Shown here one piece after another: positions 17,653 to 24,245 of a DNA stretch of 33,449 nucleotides. A program made the translations under genes and the position numbers. Below the pieces are notes generated by a model. It saw only the letters and a program-made list of their open reading frames with translations. It was not told the origin of the DNA and ran no database searches. Position 1 is the first letter of the stretch. Each line of letters starts with the position of its first letter. Source of the DNA: Nocardia sp. MH4 (GTDB lineage: Bacteria; Actinomycetota; Actinomycetes; Mycobacteriales; Mycobacteriaceae); NCBI RefSeq assembly GCF_019266065.1, contig NZ_LPNR01000114.1, forward strand, positions 632 through 34,080, written 5' to 3'.

Positions 17653-19002
17653 GGTGAGGTAGCGGTACGCGGGAGAACCCGGTTCCAGGCGCTCGGCCTG
17701 GATCGGGGACTCCTCGATGCGGTGCAGCAGCGACGCCAGATCGTCGGTGGCGCCGAGCTCGATACCGACCAGCGCGGCCCCGGTCTCCCGGTTGTTGCGC
17801 TTGACGTACTCGAACATGGTGATGTCGTCGTCGGGGCCGAGGACGTCGTCGAGGAAGCGGCGCAGCGCGCCGGGTTCCTGCGGGAAGTCGACGAGGAAGT
17901 AGTGCTTGAGACCCCGGTGCACCAGCGAGCGCTCGATGATCTCGCCGTAGCGGGAGACATCGTTGTTGCCGCCGGACACCAGCACGACCACCGTCGATCC
18001 CGGCTCGATCTCGATCTCGGCCAGCGCCGCCGTGGCCAGCGCGCCCGCGGGCTCGGCGATGATGCCCTCGCTCTGGTACAGGTCGAGCATCGCGGTGCAG
18101 ATCGCGCCCTCGTCGACCTGCATCATCCGGAAAGAGGCGGTGCCGGTGGGGGATTCGGTGGTGGTGAGCAGCGGCAGCGAGGCATGCGAGACCACCCGGC
18201 CACCGAACGAGGACGCCGCCTGATACGGCAGGTTGCCGATGCGGCGCACGGCCGCGCCGTCGACGAACGGGTCGATCTCGGGCAGCGTGACCGGACCGCC
18301 CGCCACCAGTGCGGCGGTCATCGAGGCCGCGCCCGCGGGCTCGACGCCGAGCAGACCGGCCTGCGGCGCGCGTTCGCGCAGATAGGTGCCGATGCCGGCG
18401 AGGCAGCCGCCACCACCGACCGGGACGATGACCAGGTCGGGCGCGGTGCCCAACTGCTCGAGGAATTCCGCGGCGATGGTGCCCTGACCGGCGGCGGTGC
18501 GCGGGTCGTCGAACGGCGGCACCATGGTCGCGCCGGTGCGGGCCACATCGTCGGCGGCGGCCGCGGCGGCCGCGTCGTAGGTCTCGCCGACGGCGATCAG
18601 CTCGACGAACTCGCCGCCGTGCACGCGGATGCGATCGCGCTTCTGCTTCGGGGTGGTGGTCGGCACGTAGATGCGCCCGCGCACGCCCATGGCCTGACAG
18701 GCGAAGGCCACGCCCTGAGCGTGATTGCCCGCGCTGGCCGCGACCACACCGGCCGCGCGCTCGGCGGCGGTGAGCTGGACCATCAGGTTGTAGGCGCCGC
18801 GCAGCTTGTACGAGCGCACCGCGGTGAGGTCTTCGCGCTTGAGGTAGACCTGCGCACCGGTGCTCGCCGACAGCCGCGCGGAGTACTGCAGCGGTGTCGG
18901 CTCGATGATGTCGGAAATTCGCTTGGCGGCGGCGTCGATCTCGTCCGCGGTCAGCGGCGGACGGGTTACGGACACTTCGGCGACGTCAGCGATGGGGGAC
19001 AC
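17650..19002 (-). CDS. ilvA: Threonine dehydratase (threonine deaminase), biosynthetic
   Basis: 450 residues. It converts threonine to 2-oxobutanoate and ammonia, the first step to isoleucine, using PLP. Visible motifs are K66 in VRSYKLRGAYN (PLP Schiff base), ASAGNHAQGVAFAC, VPVGGGGCLAGIGTYL (phosphate-binding glycine loop) and a C-terminal ACT-like regulatory domain from about HYFLVDFPQEPGALRRFL to the end (about 360-450). A single regulatory domain and this length match the mycobacterial/corynebacterial form. The start is GTG 19002, supported by TAGCAT 7 nt upstream (leaderless). A longer frame to 19188 adds an Arg/Pro-rich stretch unlike the family. The Rv1558-like gene lies just upstream on the same strand, as in M. 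tuberculosis. Confidence 0.95.
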   Translation of the reverse strand: MSPIADVAEVSVTRPPLTADEIDAAAKRISDIIEPTPLQYSARLSASTGAQVYLKREDLTAVRSYKLRGAYNLMVQLTAAERAAGVVAASAGNHAQGVAFACQAMGVRGRIYVPTTTPKQKRDRIRVHGGEFVELIAVGETYDAAAAAAADDVARTGATMVPPFDDPRTAAGQGTIAAEFLEQLGTAPDLVIVPVGGGGCLAGIGTYLRERAPQAGLLGVEPAGAASMTAALVAGGPVTLPEIDPFVDGAAVRRIGNLPYQAASSFGGRVVSHASLPLLTTTESPTGTASFRMMQVDEGAICTAMLDLYQSEGIIAEPAGALATAALAEIEIEPGSTVVVLVSGGNNDVSRYGEIIERSLVHRGLKHYFLVDFPQEPGALRRFLDDVLGPDDDITMFEYVKRNNRETGAALVGIELGATDDLASLLHRIEESPIQAERLEPGSPAYRYLT

Positions 19003-19009
19003 CCGGTAA

Positions 19010-19015
19010 ATGCTA
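19010..19015 (-). promoter_or_regulatory. Candidate -10 (TAGCAT) for leaderless ilvA mRNA
   Basis: On the minus strand TAGCAT ends 7 nt before the ilvA GTG. No Shine-Dalgarno is present in the intervening bases. Confidence 0.6.
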
Positions 19016-19091
19016 CCGAGGGGCTCGAGCGCTGCGAGAGCGCGCCTCCCGTCGCCGGACCAGCCGCGATGACGGGCCCGGCGACGCGGCG

Positions 19092-19526
19092 TCAGCGCGG
19101 GGTGAGGACGAAGACGGGGATCTGGCGATCGGTCTTCTTCTGGTACTCGGCGTAGTCCGGCCACACCGCCACGGCGCGGTCCCACCACAGCGCCTTCTCG
19201 TCACCGAAGACCTCGCGAGCGGTGTAGTCCTTGGTGACGGTGCCGTCGCGCAGTTCGACGTGCGGCTCGGCCTTGATGTTGAAGTACCAGACCGGGTGCT
19301 TGGGCGCGCCGCCCAGCGAGGCGACGACGGCGTACTCGCCGTCGTGCTCGACGCGCATCAGCGGGGTCTTGCGGAGTTTGCCGGTCTTGGCGCCCTTGGT
19401 GGTCAGCAGGATGACGGGCTTGCCCTGCAGTGAGGTGCCCTCGGCTCCGCCGGAGTTCTCGTAGGTCTCGGCCTGGGTACGGGCCCAGTCCGAAGTGCTC
19501 GGTGCGTACTCTCCAGTCAGTGGCAT
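19092..19526 (-). CDS. Deazaflavin (F420)-dependent nitroreductase-like protein, Rv1558 family
   Basis: 144 residues from ATG 19526. The sequence matches the DUF385/Ddn fold family: GKPVILLTTKGAKTGKLRKTP, LMRVEHDGEYAVVASLGGAP, PVWYFNIKAEPHVEL, YTAREVFGDEKALWWDR and QIPVFVLTPR at the C-terminus. From memory it is very close to M. tuberculosis Rv1558. These small beta-barrel proteins bind coenzyme F420 (some bind other cofactors) and reduce quinones, nitro or enoate compounds; the physiological substrate is unknown. The longer frame to 19826 runs antisense to the small membrane gene and is rejected. It shares an intergenic region bearing an 8-4-8 inverted repeat with the divergent gene at 19623, and lies 89 bp upstream of ilvA. 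Confidence 0.88.
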   Translation of the reverse strand: MPLTGEYAPSTSDWARTQAETYENSGGAEGTSLQGKPVILLTTKGAKTGKLRKTPLMRVEHDGEYAVVASLGGAPKHPVWYFNIKAEPHVELRDGTVTKDYTAREVFGDEKALWWDRAVAVWPDYAEYQKKTDRQIPVFVLTPR

Positions 19527-19579
19527 GACCTGGACAACGACCGTGCGCGGTGTGATGTTCCCGACAGGTCCGGCCAGGA

Positions 19580-19599
19580 AAGTTCGGTGGCCCGAACTT
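19580..19599. promoter_or_regulatory. Inverted repeat (8-4-8) between nitroreductase-like gene and small membrane gene
   Basis: Perfect arms AAGTTCGG/CCGAACTT separated by TGGC. It lies 54 bp upstream of the minus-strand gene and 24 bp upstream of the plus-strand start, overlapping the expected -35 to -10 region of the latter. It is a likely operator for an unknown repressor. Confidence 0.5.
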
Positions 19600-19610
19600 C
19601 GATGTCCGCC

Positions 19611-19616
19611 TATCCT
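19611..19616 (+). promoter_or_regulatory. Candidate -10 (TATCCT) for leaderless small membrane gene
   Basis: TANNNT hexamer ending 6 nt before ATG 19623. Confidence 0.55.
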
Positions 19617-19622
19617 GTGTGC

Positions 19623-19838
19623 ATGGCAGTGGTCACCCCATCGGCAGCATCCGCGACGGTCGACATCGCGGGCAGTGCGTGGCCGGTCTACAAGCTCGAG
19701 GCGCTGGTCGCCGGGCTCGTCGTCGGTGCCCTGCTGCTGCTGATCCTCGGTTCGGCCCAGTCCGCCGTGCTCGCCGCGGCCGCCGTCGCCGCGCTGCGCT
19801 GGTCGGTCGGTGCCGCCAGGGCGCACTCACTCCGCTAG
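19623..19838 (+). CDS. Small membrane protein of unknown function (71 residues)
   Basis: 71 residues. A short N-terminal stretch (MAVVTPSAASATVDIAGSAW) is followed by two closely spaced hydrophobic segments: LEALVAGLVVGALLLLILG (about 33-51) and the Ala-rich SAVLAAAAVAALRW, with a basic end. It resembles the short membrane proteins common in Nocardia and mycobacteria, but I do not recognise a named family. ATG 19623 is chosen over 19587 because a -10 hexamer lies 6 nt upstream. Its last 12 bases overlap the 3' end of the convergent LuxR gene. Confidence 0.65.
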   Translation: MAVVTPSAASATVDIAGSAWPVYKLEALVAGLVVGALLLLILGSAQSAVLAAAAVAALRWSVGAARAHSLR

Positions 19839-22496
19839 GTCGAGTTCGCGCAGCTCTCCGCGTGAGAGCACCCCCAATTTCGGATACGCCTTGTACAGGT
19901 GATGCCCGACCGTGCGGTGACTCAGCAACAGGCGCGCGGCGATCTCCCGGTTCGACAGGCCCTGCGCGGCCAGCCGCACGATCTGTGACTCCTGCGGGGT
20001 GAGCACGCTGAGCGGGCCCGCCGCGGGGCGCGCGGCGGCGCCGACGCCGAGCGCGGCCAGTTCGGCGCGGGTGCGTTCCCGCCACGGTCCGGCCTCGAGC
20101 CGGTCGAACAGCTCCAGCGCCTGTTCCAGCTGGGTACGCGCGTCGACCTTGCGCTTGTCGCGGCGCAGCCATTCGCCGTAGAGCAGCCGGGTACGGGCCT
20201 CGTCGAACGGCCGCTGGGCCGTGAGCGCGGCCAGGAAGTGCTCTTCGGCGTCGGCGCCCTCGGCGAGCATCGCCGCGCCCCTGGCGGCCCCGGCCGCGAT
20301 CCATGCCTGACCGGTTCGCCGCGACCACGCGCCGAGCTGTTCCTGCGCCGCGACGGCCCGGTCGGTGTCGCCGAGCCGGGCCGCCACCTCCACCTGATCG
20401 ACCAGGGTGCGCAATCCGCTGACGTGATGCCGGGCCGGTTCGACGGTCATATGGTCCAGTTCGGCCTGCGCCTGATCCAGTCTGCCCTGGCCGAGGGCGA
20501 GCAGCGCCAGCGCCGCGTGCGCCCAGGGCGCGCCCACGGACTGTGTCCCGCCGAACTCCTCGGCGACCGCGCGATCGGCGTAGGCGCGGCAGGACTCCTC
20601 GTCCCCGCGCAGCGCGGCCCCGTAGGCCAGGAAGGCGGTGAGCTGGCTGATCCACTGCGGCTGGCCGATGTCCTCGGCGATCCGCAGCCCTTCCCCGGCG
20701 GCGATCCGGCTCTCGCCGGGGCGGCCACCGAACAGCTCGGCCTCGGCGCGGAAGAACAGCAGGGGCGCCAGCAGCGCGATCCGGCCCTGCTCCCTGGCTT
20801 CGCCGATGAGGACCTCGGCCAGCTCGCCGACCTGGTCGTCCTGGCCGACGACGAGCCCGCTGCCGCACAGCTGGACGAGGTCGGCGGGACTGTCGGCGCC
20901 GTTGGCGCGGGCCGCCTCCGCCGCCACCCGCAGGTCGACCGTGCGCCGCCCGGCCACCGCGCCGGTCAGGTAGCGCACGATCGGGGTGACCGGATCGTCG
21001 GCGTCCAGGCACAGCGTGGCCAGCAACGCGGCGACCTCGTCCAGCTCGGCGGGACCGAGATACCAGGCGGTATGCACCGCCCTGGTGACGATGCGCGCCG
21101 CCGCGCGCGGATCGGTCTCCCGCGCCGCCACCGCCATCAGGCGCCGATGCGCGGACCCCGGCTTGCCCGCGGCGAATTCGGCCTGCGCGCGCACCAGCTC
21201 GAGGCGCGCCTCGAACGCGTCGTCGGTCGACATCGCCGCGGCGCGCTCGGCCAGCCGCGCGGCCTGCTCGGTGAGCCCGGCCTCGGTGGCGGTCTCGGCG
21301 GCCAGGACGAGTCGGCGCAACCGGGCGTCGGAGTCGGCGCTGAGTGCCGCGGCCCGGTCGTAGGCGGCGACCGCGCCGTGGAATCCGTTGCGGCGCCTGG
21401 CCCGGTCGGCGGTGTGCTCTAGCGCGGTGGCCGCCGCCTCGTCGGGACCGGTCGCGGCGCAGGCGAGATGCCAGGCGCGCAGGTCCGCGCTGTCGGCGTC
21501 GTCGAGCGCGGTGGCGAGCGCGCGGTGGGCGGCCAGGCGTTCGGTGAGCGCCGACCCCTGGTAGACCGCGGCGCGGGAGAGCGGGTGACGCCAGGTCAAC
21601 ACCTGCCCGTCGGTGCGCACCAGGTCGGCGTCCTGGGCCGGCTGCAGATCGTCGAGACCCGCGCCGAGGCTCGCGGCGGCGCGCAGCACCGGCGCCAGAT
21701 CCTCGGCGCCGGCGGCCGCGGCGATCAGCAGGATCATCCGGGTTCCCGCGGGCAGGCGGGCGACCCGGCCGTGGAAGGCCAGCTGGAGCCGCTGGGTCAA
21801 CGGCAGCGGATTCGGATTCTCGGCGCTCTCCGCCGCAGCCGGAAGTTCCAGCAGGGCAAGGGGATTGCCACCCGCCTCGGCGAGCAGACGATAGCGGGTG
21901 GTGGGCGAGAGCCGGGTCGGGCCCGCGTCGAGCAGGGCCGCGGCGGCGTCGGCGCGGAGGCCGGACAGCGCCAGTTCCGGCAGCCCCGGCGCGGGGAAAT
22001 CGTCGGGGCCGGACCGGGTGGCGAACAGGATCACCACGCCTTCGGCGTCGAGTCTGCGGGCGGCGAACAGCAGGGTTTGCGCCGTCGCCGGGTCCAGCCA
22101 GTGCGCGTCGTCGATCAGGACCAGCAGGGGTCCCTCGGCCGCTTCCTCGGCCAGCAGGGTGAGCACGGCCAGGCCGATCAGCATCGGGTCCGCGGGCGCG
22201 CCGTCGCCCAGTCCGAACGCGGCGTCCATCGCGTCGCGCTGTCGTGGCGGCAGCTGCCGCACCAGTTCCATCGCCGGCCGCACCAGCAGATGCAGTGCCG
22301 CGAACGGCAATTCGGCCTCGGACTCGATACCGGCGCTGCGGATCGCCGGAATGCCCTGCGCGGCCGCATAATCCAGCAGGGCCGACTTGCCGATCCCCGC
22401 CTCGCCCCGCAGGACCAGCGCCCCGCTGCGCCCGGCCCGCGCGCCCGCGAGCAGGTCATCGATCGTGGCCTGTTCGGGTTCGCGTCCGTGCAGCAT
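19827..22496 (-). CDS. Large ATP-binding LuxR-family (LAL) transcriptional regulator
   Basis: 889 residues. The N-terminal STAND-type ATPase has Walker A GEAGIGKSALL (31-41) and Walker B LLVLIDDAHWLD (about 124-135). It is followed by an Ala-rich helical, TPR-like middle (about 320-800) and a C-terminal LuxR/GerE helix-turn-helix (LTPQESQIVRLAAQGLSNRE, HRTVGHHLYKAYPKLG, about 828-885). LAL proteins are usually pathway-specific activators triggered by a ligand. Starts are possible at GTG 22505, GTG 22502 or ATG 22496. ATG 22496 is preferred because TACCGT lies 7 nt upstream (leaderless) and the protein then begins MLHGREPEQ, as typical LALs do. It is divergent from the SnoaL-like gene, which is its most likely target. 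Confidence 0.9.
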   Translation of the reverse strand: MLHGREPEQATIDDLLAGARAGRSGALVLRGEAGIGKSALLDYAAAQGIPAIRSAGIESEAELPFAALHLLVRPAMELVRQLPPRQRDAMDAAFGLGDGAPADPMLIGLAVLTLLAEEAAEGPLLVLIDDAHWLDPATAQTLLFAARRLDAEGVVILFATRSGPDDFPAPGLPELALSGLRADAAAALLDAGPTRLSPTTRYRLLAEAGGNPLALLELPAAAESAENPNPLPLTQRLQLAFHGRVARLPAGTRMILLIAAAAGAEDLAPVLRAAASLGAGLDDLQPAQDADLVRTDGQVLTWRHPLSRAAVYQGSALTERLAAHRALATALDDADSADLRAWHLACAATGPDEAAATALEHTADRARRRNGFHGAVAAYDRAAALSADSDARLRRLVLAAETATEAGLTEQAARLAERAAAMSTDDAFEARLELVRAQAEFAAGKPGSAHRRLMAVAARETDPRAAARIVTRAVHTAWYLGPAELDEVAALLATLCLDADDPVTPIVRYLTGAVAGRRTVDLRVAAEAARANGADSPADLVQLCGSGLVVGQDDQVGELAEVLIGEAREQGRIALLAPLLFFRAEAELFGGRPGESRIAAGEGLRIAEDIGQPQWISQLTAFLAYGAALRGDEESCRAYADRAVAEEFGGTQSVGAPWAHAALALLALGQGRLDQAQAELDHMTVEPARHHVSGLRTLVDQVEVAARLGDTDRAVAAQEQLGAWSRRTGQAWIAAGAARGAAMLAEGADAEEHFLAALTAQRPFDEARTRLLYGEWLRRDKRKVDARTQLEQALELFDRLEAGPWRERTRAELAALGVGAAARPAAGPLSVLTPQESQIVRLAAQGLSNREIAARLLLSHRTVGHHLYKAYPKLGVLSRGELRELDLAE

Positions 22497-22503
22497 GCGC
22501 ACC

Positions 22504-22524
22504 ACGGTAGCGCCGTACCGGTAC
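22504..22524. promoter_or_regulatory. LuxR-gene -10 (TACCGT, minus) and GTACCGGTAC palindrome
   Basis: The minus-strand TACCGT (22509-22504) ends 7 nt before ATG 22496. Directly upstream is a perfect 10-bp palindrome GTACCGGTAC (22515-22524) within a larger imperfect CGCCG...CGGCG repeat. It could be an autoregulatory operator. Confidence 0.45.
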
Positions 22525-22565
22525 CGGCGGTATCTCCGTCGCCGGAAGTACCTATAGACGACTGA

Positions 22566-22594
22566 TTCGACCTACCCCCGGCGCGCCATAACGT
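22566..22594 (+). promoter_or_regulatory. Promoter for the SnoaL-like operon
   Basis: TTCGAC (22566-22571), a 17-bp spacer, then TAACGT (22589-22594). Initiation near 22601 would give a leader of about 54 nt with a proper ribosome site (GGAGG) before 22655. Confidence 0.5.
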
Positions 22595-22654
22595 AGGTGT
22601 CATCGCAGGAACAACCCGCGAAACACCAGCTCACAGCATATTTCGGAGGTCGAG

Positions 22655-23011
22655 ATGAACACCGTCGTCGCGCAGTACCTGGAGGCCTGGAACACCCGTG
22701 AGCCCGGCGCCCGTCGCGCCGCGGTCGCCCGCCTGTTCACCCCCGAGGCCCGCTACGTCGACCCGCTGGTCGCCGTCACCGGCCACGCCGAACTCGAGGC
22801 CGCCATCGCCGGCGTGCAGACCCAGTTCCCCGACTGGACCTTCCGCCTGGCCGGCCCGGTCGACGCCCACCACGACCAGGTGCGTTTCACCTGGGGCCTC
22901 GGCCCCGCCGAGGGCGAGCCCGTGGTGATCGGCTTCGACGTCGCCGTCCTCGCCGACGGCCGCATCGACAGCGTCTACGGCTTCCTCGACCGAGTACCCG
23001 CCTCCGCCTGA
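22655..23011 (+). CDS. SnoaL-like / NTF2-fold protein
   Basis: 118 residues with the SnoaL-like cone-shaped alpha+beta fold. It opens YLEAWNTREPGARRAAVARLFTPEARYVDPL, followed by GHAELEAAIAGVQTQFPDW and HHDQVRFTWGL, ending in VAVLADGRIDSVYGFLD. Members bind small hydrophobic molecules or act as isomerases, cyclases or hydrolases; no catalytic function can be assigned. ATG 22655 has GGAGG about 6 nt upstream. It is followed 28 bp later by a 4-TM protein with its own AAGGAG, forming a two-gene operon divergent from the LAL regulator. Confidence 0.88.
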   Translation: MNTVVAQYLEAWNTREPGARRAAVARLFTPEARYVDPLVAVTGHAELEAAIAGVQTQFPDWTFRLAGPVDAHHDQVRFTWGLGPAEGEPVVIGFDVAVLADGRIDSVYGFLDRVPASA

Positions 23012-23039
23012 CACCCCTTCACAGCCAAGGAGATCCGCC

Positions 23040-23465
23040 ATGACCACCGCCACCGTCTCGTCTCGCCTGTCCACCCTGCTCACCCCGGGCGAGCCGCTGC
23101 TGCTGCTCTCGCTGCGCCTCGACGCCGTCGTCACCACGGTCAACGGCGTCGCCTACCTCGCCCTGGCTCCGCTGCTGGAACGGCTGCTCGGCCTCGACTC
23201 CCGGGCTGGCCTCGCGATCGGCGCCTTCCTCACCGCCTACGGTCTCGCGGTCGCGGTGGTCGGGCGGAGGTCTCCGGTGTCACGGACCGGGGCGGCGGCG
23301 GTCGCGATCGGCAACGCGACCTGGGTCGTCGCGAGCCTGATCGCCGTGGTCACCGGCGTCCTCGGGCTGACCGTGGCGGGCGCGGTGTGGGGGGTGCTGC
23401 AAGCGGTCACGGTCGGTGCCTTCGCGGCACTGCAGTACCGCGGCCTGCGCGGCACCGGCCACTGA
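23040..23465 (+). CDS. Four-TM membrane protein of unknown function
   Basis: 141 residues with four hydrophobic segments: about VNGVAYLALAPLLERLLG, LAIGAFLTAYGLAVAVVG, AVAIGNATWVVASLIAVVTG and VAGAVWGVLQAVTVGAFAAL. It has short loops and a basic C-terminus. No named family is recognised. ATG 23040 is preceded by AAGGAG at good spacing. It lies 28 bp after the SnoaL-like gene and before an 18-bp-stem terminator, so the two genes form a bicistronic unit, probably under the divergent LAL regulator. Confidence 0.78.
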   Translation: MTTATVSSRLSTLLTPGEPLLLLSLRLDAVVTTVNGVAYLALAPLLERLLGLDSRAGLAIGAFLTAYGLAVAVVGRRSPVSRTGAAAVAIGNATWVVASLIAVVTGVLGLTVAGAVWGVLQAVTVGAFAALQYRGLRGTGH

Positions 23466-23474
23466 CAGCGACCC

Positions 23475-23513
23475 CGAAACGCGCGGCCACGACCATCGTG
23501 GCCGCGCGTTTCG
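23475..23513. terminator. Very strong hairpin (18-bp perfect stem, 3-nt loop)
   Basis: Perfect arms 23475-23492 and 23496-23513 with loop CCA, 9 nt after the stop of the 4-TM gene. It is the longest perfect stem noticed in the window. It isolates the SnoaL operon from the methyltransferase gene. Confidence 0.85.
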
Positions 23514-23520
23514 CGCGCCG

Positions 23521-23526
23521 TACCGT
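23521..23526 (+). promoter_or_regulatory. Candidate -10 (TACCGT) for leaderless methyltransferase mRNA
   Basis: TANNNT hexamer ending 7 nt before ATG 23534, starting 7 nt after the terminator stem. Confidence 0.55.
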
Positions 23527-23533
23527 CATCGAT

Positions 23534-24238
23534 ATGGCCGTCCCCGACGAGCAGTTGCCATCCTTCCGCGCCGACGCCGCCGGTGCGGCCGACGACCTGC
23601 TGGTGACCCTGCTGGATCGGCAGGCCGAGCTGTCCGGCGTGGTCCGCATGCGGCGCTGGGTCATGGACGTCCTCGCGCCGCAGCCCGGGGAAACCGCCCT
23701 CGACATCGGTTCCGGCACCGGCTCGGAGGTCCTGGCCTTCGCCGCACGGGTGGGCCCGCGCGGCCGTGCCGTCGGGGTCGACGCCAACCCGGCCATGGCG
23801 GCGGTCGCCCGCGACCGGGCGCGCGGCACCGCCGCCGAGTTCGCCGAGGGCACCGCCGCCGCGCTCCCGCTGCCGGACGGCTCCGTCGATGTGGTCCGCT
23901 GCGAACGGGTCTTCCAGCACCTCGACGACCCAGCTGTCGTCGCCGCGCTCGCGGAGCTGATGCGGGCGACCACCGCCAACCCGGGCTCCGGTCGGCTCCT
24001 GCGCGGGCTGCTGGTGCGGGCGGGATTCGTCGTCGACGATCAGGCCGCGACCGCGGTGATCTGGGACGCGGAGACCGCGACACCGCTGGTCGGGCAGATG
24101 GTGGCCACCGGCCGAGCCGCCGGGGTGATCACCGCCGACCACGCCGAGGAGCTGACCGCCGCGGTCGCGCACGGCGTCGCGACCAGCGACTACCACCTGT
24201 CGGTCACGATGTTCGCGGTGCTCGCCCACCGGCCGTGA
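23534..24238 (+). CDS. SAM-dependent methyltransferase, probably with an internal deletion
   Basis: 234 residues. Motif I is LDIGSGTGSEVLAFA (about 56-70), motif II is VGVDANPAM, and LPLPDGSVDVVRCERVFQHL (about 115-134) is the usual UbiE/methyltransf_11 region. After ALAELMRAT the sequence jumps to TANPGSGRLLRGLLVRAGF. In related proteins these two parts are normally separated by about 30-40 residues that form strand 5 and include a (D/G)xDW-type segment following RPGGR. The frame stays open, so this looks like a precise in-frame loss. The core fold would be damaged, and activity is doubtful. ATG 23534 is chosen because of the -10 hexamer 7 nt upstream. The gene converges on treY with a 7-bp gap. 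Confidence 0.8.
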   Translation: MAVPDEQLPSFRADAAGAADDLLVTLLDRQAELSGVVRMRRWVMDVLAPQPGETALDIGSGTGSEVLAFAARVGPRGRAVGVDANPAMAAVARDRARGTAAEFAEGTAAALPLPDGSVDVVRCERVFQHLDDPAVVAALAELMRATTANPGSGRLLRGLLVRAGFVVDDQAATAVIWDAETATPLVGQMVATGRAAGVITADHAEELTAAVAHGVATSDYHLSVTMFAVLAHRP

Positions 24239-24245
24239 CGTCGGC

